From assembly GCF_007713715.1 (NCBI RefSeq), contig NZ_VJWX01000021.1, positions 1-32,020 of the forward strand: a DNA stretch of 32,020 nt, given 5' to 3'. The position numbers and the translations under genes are program-made. Shown here in pieces: positions 24,456-32,020 of this stretch; position 1 is the first letter of the stretch; each line of letters begins with the position of its first letter. The DNA comes from Amycolatopsis rhizosphaerae. GTDB taxonomy: Bacteria; Actinomycetota; Actinomycetes; Mycobacteriales; Pseudonocardiaceae. Under the pieces are notes generated by a model. It was not told the origin of the DNA. It saw only the letters and a program-made list of their open reading frames with translations, and did no database searches.

Positions 24456-25040
24456 CCGCGGAGTCGGGGGATCGCGAGCGGAGCACAGGTCCTGGCCCAC
24501 CTCGCGGCCGAGGCCGGGGCCACCATCCCCGACACCTACACCGTGGCGACCCCCTCCGGCGGCACCCACCTCTACTTCCGCCAACCCACAAACGCCCGGC
24601 TGGGCAATACCCACCACAGGGCGGGGTGGCTGATCGACACCCGCGGCGTCGGCTGGGCAAGTCCTCATCCCCGGATCGACCACCCCGGCCGGGGTCTATG
24701 AGCTAACCCGCGATGTCGAACCGGTCGAGTTGCCGGGGTGGTTTACACCGGCTACTTGCCGAACGGCCGTCTACGGCACTGACCGGCGAGTGTGAACGTC
24801 TCGCAAGGGCACCACAGGGGCAGCACAATGCCGCGCAGATGGCCGCCGGGCGCGCTATCGGGGAACTGGTCGGCGGCGGGCACCTCACCCACGCCGCCGC
24901 CCACGCCGCCCTTATGCAGCAAGCCCTTGCCTCCCATGTCACCGGCCGGTGCGGCTGCACCGAACGTGGCATCTCCGCCGTCCTGAACTCCGCCCTGACC
25001 TATGGCGCCCGCACACCCCGCCACATCAACCACGCCCGGA
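24456..25040 (+). pseudogene. Bifunctional DNA primase/polymerase remnant
   Basis: Three reading frames in succession give one protein. From about 24456: QVLAHLAAEAGATIPDTYTV, TPSGGTHLYF and WLIDTRGVG. After a one-base shift near 24650: GQVLIPGSTTPAGVYELT. After another near 24750: ALTGECERLARAPQGQHNAA through ALTYGARTPRHI. These match the later part of the AEP-type Prim-Pol domain and the C-terminal helical region of element-encoded primase-polymerases. The N-terminal catalytic Asp region is missing. Confidence 0.8.
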
Positions 25041-25104
25041 GGGATGCCGCCGGCGTGGTGTGGATACCCGTGCGGGTGCAGTACGCCACGGCCGGGCTCG
25101 CCGC

Positions 25105-25466
25105 GGGGTTGCGGTCACGCTGTGGATCGCGGCCAGCCATGCGCAACCCGCCTGGGCGTGCGCGCCCCGGCTGGTCATCCGGGCACCGGAGAAGCGGTGT
25201 GGGAAGTCGCGGTTGCTCGACGTGGTGGAGGCCACCTGCCATAACCCGCTGATCACCGTCAACGCCAGCCCCGCCGCGGTGTACCGGTCGATCACCGGTG
25301 ACCCGCCGGCCCTGCTGGTCGACGAGGCCGACACGATCTTCGGGCCGAAAGCGGGCGACAGCAACGAAGAACTCCGGGGCCTGCTCAACGCCGGACACCA
25401 GCGGGGCCGCCCGGCCCTGCGCTACGACGCCGCCCTGTCCGCTGTGGTCACCATCCCGACCTTCGC
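25105..25466 (+). pseudogene. DUF3631-type ATPase remnant
   Basis: A single frame reads GVAVTLWIAASHAQPAW, then LVIRAPEKRCGKSRLLDVVE with a Walker A-like GKS, NASPAAVYRSI and a Walker B-like ALLVDEADTIFGPK. These are the core of DUF3631 proteins that accompany Prim-Pol genes in actinobacterial elements. The N-terminus is out of frame with the preceding remnant. The C-terminal part ends abruptly at VVTIPTFA, where integrase sequence begins. Confidence 0.8.
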
Positions 25467-25654
25467 CAGGAAGCGACGGTGCGGCGTTGGCGGAGCACTC
25501 TCTTGAAAAACGGAGTGGGCGCACCCACGGTCGCAAAGGCGTACCGGCTGCTCCGCGCCATTTTCACCACGGCGGTGGACGAGGACCACATAGTCAAGCG
25601 GAACCCAGGCCGGATCAAGGGCGCAGGAGACGACGAGTCGCCAGAACGGCCGTC
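25464..25654 (+). pseudogene. Tyrosine integrase core-binding domain remnant
   Basis: The frame reads QEATVRRWRSTLLKNGVG, TVAKAYRLLRAIFTTAVDED and KRNPGRIKGAGDDESPERP. This is the SAM-like core-binding domain of phage-type tyrosine integrases. The N-terminal arm-binding domain and the whole catalytic domain (R-H-R-Y) are gone. It ends at a hairpin 54 bases before the tRNA. Confidence 0.82.
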
Positions 25655-25688
25655 GGCCAGATCAGGGGAAATACCCCTTGACCTGGCC
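25655..25688. terminator. Hairpin beside tRNA-Ala 3' end
   Basis: Bases 25655-25668 pair with 25674-25688 (14 pairs, one bulged base, one wobble) around AAATA. On the - strand it follows the tRNA-Ala 3' end by about 20 bases, so it can terminate the tRNA transcript with element-supplied sequence. Confidence 0.7.
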
Positions 25689-25708
25689 CTCATCGGACTC
25701 AAAACTAT

Positions 25709-25751
25709 GTGGAGCTGAGGGGAATCGAACCCCTGACCCCTGCCTTGCAAA
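25709..25751 (-). repeat. attR-like repeat within intact tRNA-Ala
   Basis: Partner of the copy at 23165-23207, 42 of 43 bases equal. It runs from the anticodon loop to just past the 3' end of the functional tRNA, so integration restored a complete gene. Confidence 0.93.
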
Positions 25752-25782
25752 AGCAGTGCTCTACCAATTGAGCTACAGCCCC
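25710..25782 (-). tRNA. alaT: tRNA-Ala (anticodon TGC)
   Basis: The - strand folds as a 73-nt cloverleaf: acceptor GGGGCTG with CAGCTCC plus discriminator A; D arm with AGCTCAATTGGTAGAGCA; anticodon arm CTGCT-TTTGCAA-GGCAG with TGC at positions 34-36; T arm AGGGGTTCGATTCCCCT. CCA is not fully encoded. It follows tRNA-Ile in the gyrA region as in mycobacteria and is the integration target of the element. Confidence 0.97.
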
Positions 25783-25785
25783 GGA

Positions 25786-25804
25786 CGCGGGCTGGCTGCC
25801 CGCG
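25786..25804. terminator. Short GC hairpin between DLW-39 gene and tRNA-Ala
   Basis: CGCGGGC (25786-25792) pairs with GCCCGCG (25798-25804) around TGGCT. It lies four bases upstream of the tRNA 5' end, five bases past the DLW-39 stop on the - strand. A weak terminator or a processing element for the tRNA. Confidence 0.5.
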
Positions 25805-25809
25805 GGAGT

Positions 25810-25998
25810 TCAGTTGTTGTGGCCTGCGCCCGCGGCCTTGGCCGGCGCGCTGCCGTTGGACGAAACTGCCCCCAGCGGCTTCTCCGTCGGGGCGGTGGCT
25901 TCACGCCACAGGTCAGCTTCGGCCTTGGCGTCCTTGTTGCGCTTGATGACGAACAGCACACCACCCGCGATGACCGCGAGCGCCAACAGCTTCTTCAC
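25810..25998 (-). CDS. DLW-39 family small membrane protein
   Basis: The protein is 62 aa from the GTG at 25998 (MKKLLALAVIAGGVLFV); an ATG at 26010 would add four residues. One N-terminal membrane segment is followed by KRNKDAKAEADLWREAT, which holds the DLW signature naming the family, then an Ala/Gly-rich tail. These small proteins occur near gyrA in actinobacteria. Function unknown. Confidence 0.82.
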   Translation of the reverse strand: MKKLLALAVIAGGVLFVIKRNKDAKAEADLWREATAPTEKPLGAVSSNGSAPAKAAGAGHNN

Positions 25999-26122
25999 CT
26001 GAAGCCCCATTCTCGATGTTTCGGCTGACACACCGATGCTACTGCACCCCCGTCCGGGGTGAACGCGTAGTCCCACCACCGGCGGGTAGCGCCGAAATAC
26101 CGGCAACAGAACGAGATCCGAA

Positions 26123-26277
26123 ATGACCGACCGCGAAGACCGCCAGGAAGGCATCAAGGGCCGGGTCAAGGAGGCCATCGGCACGACCTTCGGCAACGAC
26201 TCGGCCCAGCGTGAGGGCCGCACCCAGCAGGACTACGGGCGCGCGCCGAAGGGGCGCGTCAGCGTGCCGAGCAATAG
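26123..26277 (+). CDS. CsbD-family stress protein with apparent frameshift
   Basis: Starts at the ATG at 26123: MTDREDRQEGIKGRVKEAIG, then TFGNDSAQREGRTQQDYG, a short CsbD-like protein. After codon 39 the frame continues through a terminator-like hairpin to 26413 with unlikely composition. One frame over, the sequence reads AEGARQRAEQQ and stops at 26275-26277, a fitting C-terminus. Adding one g in the ggg at 26237-26239 joins both parts into about 51 aa. A missing base in a GC run is the simplest explanation. Confidence 0.7.
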
Positions 26278-26291
26278 TGGTTCGCACTCTC

Positions 26292-26324
26292 GAGGCCGGC
26301 TGGGGAAGGAACCCGGCCGGCCTC
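26292..26324. terminator. 13-bp stem terminator after csbD-like gene
   Basis: Bases 26292-26304 pair with 26312-26324 (one G-U wobble) around GAAGGAA. It lies 14 bases after the corrected CsbD stop and three bases before the parS-like palindrome. Confidence 0.8.
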
Positions 26325-26326
26325 CT

Positions 26327-26344
26327 TGGTTCCACGTGGAACCA
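26327..26344. promoter_or_regulatory. parS-like centromere site
   Basis: TGGTTCCACGTGGAACCA is a perfect 18-bp palindrome. Its core GTTCCACGTGGAAC differs from the common chromosomal parS GTTTCACGTGAAAC only by one symmetric substitution per half, and I recall this core variant among Pseudomonas parS sites. A location about 3.5 kb from gyrA, close to the origin, is where ParB loading sites cluster. Confidence 0.85.
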
Positions 26345-26409
26345 GCGTCTTCGCTGGTAGAGCCGTTTTCGTTGACCTTGCCCAAGGGGCAGGCCGCACA
26401 GTGTGCGGC

Positions 26410-27474
26410 ATGAGGAAGGCAAGCGGGGAACTGCTGACGATCGGAGCCTTCGCCCGGGCCTCGGCCCTGTCCGCGAAGGCGTTGCGGCTCTACGACGAAC
26501 TCGGCCTGCTCCGCCCGTGCACGGTGGACGAGGCCTCCGGTTACCGCTTCTATGCTCCGGAACAGCTCGCGCGGGCCCGTCTGGTGGCCTGGCTCCGGCG
26601 ACTGGGGATGCCGCTGGCGCGGATCAAGGTCGTCTGCGAACTCGACGCCGAGGCCGCGGCGGAGGAGATCACCGCGTACTGGCGCCAGGTGGAGGCGGAC
26701 CTCCGGGCCCGCCGCGAGCTGGCCACCTTCCTCATCGATCACCTCTCGAGGAAGGAAGAACCCATGACACCGCTCGCCATCCGCTATGCCGCCCTGTCCG
26801 ACCGCGGCCTCGTCCGCGCCTCGAACCAGGACGCCGCCCATGCCGGAGCGCACCTGCTCGCCGTGGCCGACGGATTCGGCCCGGACCTGGCAGGGCAACG
26901 CGCCAGCGCGCTCGCGGTGGAAGCACTCAAACCCCTCGACCGGGCCGTACCGGCCGGCGAGCTGCTCAACGCGCTAGGCGCCGCCGTCCAGCGAGCCGGC
27001 CGGGCCGTGCGGGAGCTGTCCACGGGCGAGAGCGAGGCGGGGACGACGCTGACCGCGATCGTGTGGTCCGGATCGGAACTGGGGCTCGTCCACCTCGGGG
27101 ATTCCCGCGTGTACCTCCTGCGGGAGGGCCGCCTGTTCCAGCTCACGCACGACCACACCCTCGTTCAGGCGATGATCGACGAGGGCCGCCTCACCGAGGC
27201 GGAAGCCGAATCCCACCCCCAGCGCACGCTGCTCGTCAAGGCGCTCCACGGCCGTGGCACCGCGGAACCGGACATCGAACTGCGCGAAACCCGGCCTGGT
27301 GACCGATACCTGCTCTGTTCCGATGGACTCCACCGCGCGGTGAGCACAGTCCACCTGATCGAGGTGATGCGCGAAGTGGCCGACCCTGGCGAAGCCGTGC
27401 GTCGGCTCGTCGACCTGGCCAATCGCCGCGGCGGTACGGACAACGTCTCCTGTGTCGTCGCGGACGTGTGCTGA
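26410..27474 (+). CDS. MerR-type regulator fused to PP2C phosphatase
   Basis: The protein is 354 aa from the ATG at 26410 (MRKASGELLTIGAFARAS). Residues 10-80 are a MerR winged HTH (KALRLYDELGLLRPCTVDEA, SGYRFYAPEQL), followed by a dimerisation helix to about 115. Residues 120-354 are a PP2C domain: RASNQDA, AVADGFG, GTTLTAIVWSG, HLGDSRVYLL, CSDGLH and GGTDNVSCVV. The metal-binding Asp residues are present; the usual DGMGG is DGFGP. An in-frame ATG at 26764 (codon 119) follows AGGAAGG by eight bases, allowing a PP2C-only product. Confidence 0.9.
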   Translation: MRKASGELLTIGAFARASALSAKALRLYDELGLLRPCTVDEASGYRFYAPEQLARARLVAWLRRLGMPLARIKVVCELDAEAAAEEITAYWRQVEADLRARRELATFLIDHLSRKEEPMTPLAIRYAALSDRGLVRASNQDAAHAGAHLLAVADGFGPDLAGQRASALAVEALKPLDRAVPAGELLNALGAAVQRAGRAVRELSTGESEAGTTLTAIVWSGSELGLVHLGDSRVYLLREGRLFQLTHDHTLVQAMIDEGRLTEAEAESHPQRTLLVKALHGRGTAEPDIELRETRPGDRYLLCSDGLHRAVSTVHLIEVMREVADPGEAVRRLVDLANRRGGTDNVSCVVADVC

Positions 27475-27585
27475 CCAGTCCCTTGCCACGAACGGGTTCT
27501 CCCCACGGGTACGGGACCTACGCCCCTTGCCCGACCTGAGCCGGAATGTGTTCCGTGGAGGCAAGGAACGTCGAAGGAGGTACCC

Positions 27586-27945
27586 ATGGAAACCGGAATC
27601 CTGATCAGGTGGGGCATGCCGAGGCCGGGACGGGAAAAGGAGTCCCTGAGCTTGTTCGAGAAATCAGGCCAGTACTACCGCCGTCTCGTCACGGAAGGGA
27701 AACTGACCTTCTTCGAGCCCTTCATGCTCGCGAGCGGTGACTCCGAGGTCGAGGCCGGATTCTTCATCCTCAAGGGAGAAGTGACCCACATCTTCGAACT
27801 ACTGGAGGATCAGGAGTTCCGCGATCTGCTGGCGCAGGGCAGCGTGCTCGCCGAGCACTACCGCTTCGACATGCTCGCCGTCGGCGACAGCATCCGGCGG
27901 TGGCTTGACGAGTACCAACGTGCTCTCACCACCGTGGGTACCTAA
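27586..27945 (+). CDS. Conserved-looking 119-aa protein of unknown function
   Basis: The start is certain: AAGGAGG at 27574-27580 stands five bases before the ATG. The protein is soluble and mixed alpha/beta, with FEPFMLASGDSEVEAGFFIL and LEDQEFRDLLAQG, and could be a ferredoxin-like dimeric barrel (inference). No catalytic motif or family is recognised. It is 111 bases after the MerR-PP2C gene and may be cotranscribed. A strong hairpin follows. Confidence 0.75.
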   Translation: METGILIRWGMPRPGREKESLSLFEKSGQYYRRLVTEGKLTFFEPFMLASGDSEVEAGFFILKGEVTHIFELLEDQEFRDLLAQGSVLAEHYRFDMLAVGDSIRRWLDEYQRALTTVGT

Positions 27946-27960
27946 CCCGGCACGGACACA

Positions 27961-27997
27961 CGAAGGCCGGTTCGCGTACTCCGCGGGCCGGCCTTCG
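27961..27997. terminator. 10-bp stem terminator
   Basis: CGAAGGCCGG (27961-27970) pairs perfectly with CCGGCCTTCG (27988-27997); an inner CGCG/CGCG pair closes part of the loop. It lies 15 bases after the 119-aa gene. Confidence 0.8.
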
Positions 27998-28083
27998 ATC
28001 TTCCGAATTTCCGGACGACCGACCGCGTGCGATGTCACCAGCTCAAGGTGTGGCGGGCTACCGACAAGGCCATCAAACAAACT

Positions 28084-28115
28084 GAGCCCGTCTCCCCTGA
28101 TCGGGAAACGGGCTC
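28084..28115 (-). terminator. Terminator behind the tRNA-Ile 3' fragment
   Basis: GAGCCCGT (28084-28091) pairs with ACGGGCTC (28108-28115), with inner TCCC/GGGA. On the - strand it begins seven bases after the tRNA-Ile 3' copy, the normal spacing of a tRNA terminator, so it was probably the terminator of an earlier tRNA-Ile gene. Confidence 0.7.
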
Positions 28116-28122
28116 TGACTCG

Positions 28123-28147
28123 GGTGGGCCCAGGAGGACTTGAACCT
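28123..28147 (-). repeat. Partial copy of tRNA-Ile 3' end (25 bp)
   Basis: The 25 bases match the intact tRNA-Ile gene at 28942-28966 exactly: 3' flank, acceptor strand and most of the T arm. The rest of the tRNA is absent. A direct repeat of a tRNA 3' end 819 bp from the intact gene suggests a small integration or duplication scar. Confidence 0.85.
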
Positions 28148-28232
28148 GCGCTGAGTCACCTCCAGCGCTCAACGCGGGGAACGAGTACTACAGAGCCAAA
28201 GTGCACTCGAACCGCCCTTTTCCACTGCCGGG

Positions 28233-28703
28233 TCAGCGGCGCGGCGGCCGCACCGTCGCAGAGACGACCGCCGCGATCGCGGTGAGGAACGCGAAGATCG
28301 TGGCCAGCCCGATCGGAACCCCGTTGCTCTTGTGGAAACCGAGCACGAAGTCGAGGTGGGCGCCGAAACTCGTCCCCGGCGGCATCGGCACGACCACAAC
28401 CGCCACCACGTACAGCAGGCACAGCCCAAACAGTGTCCACGCCGCCCAGACGCGCCGCGCGAGCAGGAAGGCGACCGGCACGACCAGGACGAACGCGGAG
28501 ACCAGGCCGGCCACGACGTTCAGCCACACCATGCCCGACCACTCGTGGAACGGGCCGCCGATCAGCACGTTCGCGAGGACGAACCACACCAGCGCGATCG
28601 CCGTGCAGCCCGCGAGGGCGGCCGCGACCGCACCGGCCGGGAGGTTCGCCCGGCGCCGGACCGGCACGGGGATGGGCGGAGGGAAGCCCTGTGGCACTGA
28701 CAA
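28233..28703 (-). CDS. Four-helix membrane protein of unknown function
   Basis: The protein is 156 aa from the TTG at 28703, chosen because AGGAG stands about seven bases before it; a GTG at 28697 is an alternative. A Pro-rich cytoplasmic start (MSVPQGFPPPIPVPVRRR) leads to four predicted helices, beginning near residues 22, 58, 86 and 132, and ends ATVRPPRR. No known motif. It lies between the tRNA-Ile gene and its 3'-end copy, so it may be cargo of a small insertion. Confidence 0.75.
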   Translation of the reverse strand: MSVPQGFPPPIPVPVRRRANLPAGAVAAALAGCTAIALVWFVLANVLIGGPFHEWSGMVWLNVVAGLVSAFVLVVPVAFLLARRVWAAWTLFGLCLLYVVAVVVVPMPPGTSFGAHLDFVLGFHKSNGVPIGLATIFAFLTAIAAVVSATVRPPRR

Positions 28704-28903
28704 ACGAGGCTCCTGAGGATCTTGGGTGGGTGCGAGCCTCTCATCTCCCGTCGCCGCGATTCACTCGGCTGGCCGGTTCCGGCCGCGCGGAATTCACGGC
28801 GGGCACGCACCGTCGCCGAGATCAGTGCACCTAGCCAGTGGAGAGCTAGGTGTGCGAGCACCGCATCACGGCGCTTCAGACGCTAGTCACCCAGAACCGA
28901 CGA
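28704..28903. other. Intergenic region with a short inverted repeat
   Basis: No gene is supported. CACCTAGC (28828-28835) pairs with GCTAGGTG (28845-28852) around nine bases and could be an operator of the 156-aa gene or a hairpin. No other structure is apparent. Confidence 0.35.
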
Positions 28904-28933
28904 AGGCCGGTCGCGACATGCGCGGACCGGCCT
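28904..28933 (-). terminator. tRNA-Ile terminator
   Basis: AGGCCGGTC (28904-28912) pairs with GACCGGCCT (28925-28933), with an inner GCG/CGC. On the - strand it begins 11 bases after the tRNA 3' end and is followed by TT. Confidence 0.75.
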
Positions 28934-28943
28934 CTGACCTCGG

Positions 28944-29017
28944 TGGGCCCAGGAGGACTTGAACCTCCGACCTCTTCGTTATCAGCGAAGCGCTCTAACC
29001 GCCTGAGCTATGGGCCC
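28944..29017 (-). tRNA. ileT: tRNA-Ile (anticodon GAT)
   Basis: A 74-nt cloverleaf: acceptor GGGCCCA with TGGGCCC plus discriminator A; D arm TAGCTCAGGCGGTTAGAGC; anticodon arm with CTGATAA and GAT at 34-36; T arm with GGTTCAAGTCC. Encoded 3' bases are CC then G, so CCA is completed after transcription. Position after gyrA and DUF3566 is as in mycobacteria. Confidence 0.97.
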
Positions 29018-29047
29018 CGGGAACGACAGAAGACTACAGGATGTCCT

Positions 29048-29767
29048 CTACTCCCGTTCAGCCAGGGTCACTTCAAGGCCTCCGGCCAGGTCAGCGGACA
29101 CGTTGTAGATGAACGCGCTGACCGTGGCCAGGGCCGAGAGCAGCACGATGTTGATCGCGCCGAGGATCGCGGCGATGCCGAACACGCGCCCGGCGCTGAT
29201 CAACGGTTCCGCGGGCGCGTTGCCGGCGTCCCCGGAGACCAGCGACGAGTAGGTGCCGTTCAGCTTGTCCCACACGCCCATGCCGTCCAGCACGGTGTAG
29301 AGCACGCCGACCGCGACCAGCCAGACGAAGAACAACGCGACGCCGAGGACCAGGGACAGCTTCAGCACCGACCACGGGTCGACCCGCTTGACCTGCAGAC
29401 TGGCGCGCCGAGGCCCCCGGCCGGGGCGGCGCAGGGCACTGGGTGTGGCGCGCTTGGTCCCGGTGCCGGCGACGCTCACTGGTTCCTGCCCCTTCAGCCC
29501 CGACGTTTCCTCGGACGGCCCGCCGGGGTTGCCGAACATCCCCTTGGCCGCGGTACCGGTCACCACCGGTCGCTCGGCACCGTCCGTATCCGAGTACAAC
29601 ACACTTTCCCCGGCCTGGCCGCCCGGAAGCCACTGCGTTGGCGCATCGGCGTTCGCGGTGGCTTCCTTGGCGGAATCGTCGGGGGTGTCCTTGCTCACCC
29701 GCTGCCACGGCGGCGTGGCCGGCTCACCGTTGGTCGTGGATGTTTCCGGAGTCTCGGGCGAAGTCAC
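29048..29767 (-). CDS. DUF3566 transmembrane protein downstream of gyrA
   Basis: The protein is 239 aa from the GTG at 29767, 11 bases after the gyrA stop. Residues 1-125 are a disordered Pro/Thr/Gly/Ser-rich cytoplasmic region ending in a basic patch. The DUF3566 domain follows (VKRVDPWSVLKLSLVLGVAL), with two membrane segments near 135-158 and 195-220, and ends NVSADLAGGLEVTLAERE. The same gene follows gyrA in M. tuberculosis (Rv0007). Function unknown; cotranscription with gyrA is likely. Confidence 0.92.
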   Translation of the reverse strand: MTSPETPETSTTNGEPATPPWQRVSKDTPDDSAKEATANADAPTQWLPGGQAGESVLYSDTDGAERPVVTGTAAKGMFGNPGGPSEETSGLKGQEPVSVAGTGTKRATPSALRRPGRGPRRASLQVKRVDPWSVLKLSLVLGVALFFVWLVAVGVLYTVLDGMGVWDKLNGTYSSLVSGDAGNAPAEPLISAGRVFGIAAILGAINIVLLSALATVSAFIYNVSADLAGGLEVTLAERE

Positions 29768-29778
29768 TCACTCAGTCC

Positions 29779-32020
<2,242 letters not shown>

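Larger units (their letters stand above)
23165..25751. mobile_element. Decayed integrative element in tRNA-Ala(TGC)
   Basis: A 43-bp direct repeat of the tRNA-Ala 3' part bounds about 2.5 kb. Inside are one intact gene of unknown function on the - strand and, on the + strand, remnants of a primase-polymerase, a DUF3631 ATPase and a tyrosine integrase. The integrase remnant lies next to the intact tRNA end, the usual arrangement. This replication-integration gene set resembles actinobacterial integrative elements. No excisionase, conjugation (FtsK-like) or intact recombinase remains, so the element cannot mobilise itself. Confidence 0.88.

Noticed and set aside
24272-24706. A 144-aa + strand gene upstream of the primase remnant
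   Set aside because: It changes frame relative to the clear primase-polymerase homology and has no domain; better explained as pseudogene flank.

Overview
The window is high-GC actinobacterial chromosome. Gene content and order point to Pseudonocardiales, most likely an Amycolatopsis-like organism (inference from synteny; no search was run). Read from right to left it follows the origin-proximal block known from Mycobacterium: gyrA, a DUF3566 protein, tRNA-Ile, tRNA-Ala, cwsA, ppiA, a PH-domain gene, crgA, pabA/trpG, pknB, pknA, pbpA, rodA, pstP. The first 31 bases are not biological. They match a Nextera transposase adapter with its mosaic end, so the window begins at the raw end of an assembled contig.

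Positions 32-6749 (+ strand) hold the pstP-rodA-pbpA-pknA-pknB cluster: Ser/Thr phosphorylation coupled to elongation and septation peptidoglycan synthesis. It ends in a perfect 19-bp stem terminator. Positions 6807-9976 (- strand) form a tightly packed run: class E sortase, a 51-aa membrane protein missed by ordinary ORF calling, pabA, an ABC ATPase carrying an apparent frameshift, and a permease. Then come crgA and a PH-domain gene (+), a rhomboid protease and ppiA (-), and cwsA (+). Two perfect DnaA boxes sit at the promoter and start codon of the PH-domain gene.

Positions 13161-22848 are accessory metabolism and regulation: a DUF6918 protein, a DUF2020 lipoprotein, a threonine/serine dehydratase with a palindromic operator, a run on the - strand (SDR, MFS exporter, DinB protein, spermidine-synthase-like enzyme) divergent from a LysR regulator, a second SDR, a WYL regulator and an FMN reductase.

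Positions 23165-25751 are a decayed integrative element in the tRNA-Ala(TGC) gene. A 43-bp copy of the tRNA 3' part (42/43 identical) flanks remnants of a primase-polymerase, a DUF3631 ATPase and a tyrosine integrase, all truncated or frameshifted. One intact 330-aa gene of unknown function lies in the same element. A second, shorter tRNA 3'-end copy (tRNA-Ile) lies at 28123-28147.

Positions 25810-29767 hold a DLW-39 protein, a CsbD protein with an apparent frameshift, a perfect 18-bp parS-like palindrome, a MerR-PP2C fusion with a well-placed internal start, an unknown 119-aa protein, a membrane protein, tRNA-Ile(GAT) and the DUF3566 protein. The 3' three quarters or so of gyrA runs off the right edge. 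No CRISPR array, rRNA gene or intact transposase was seen.
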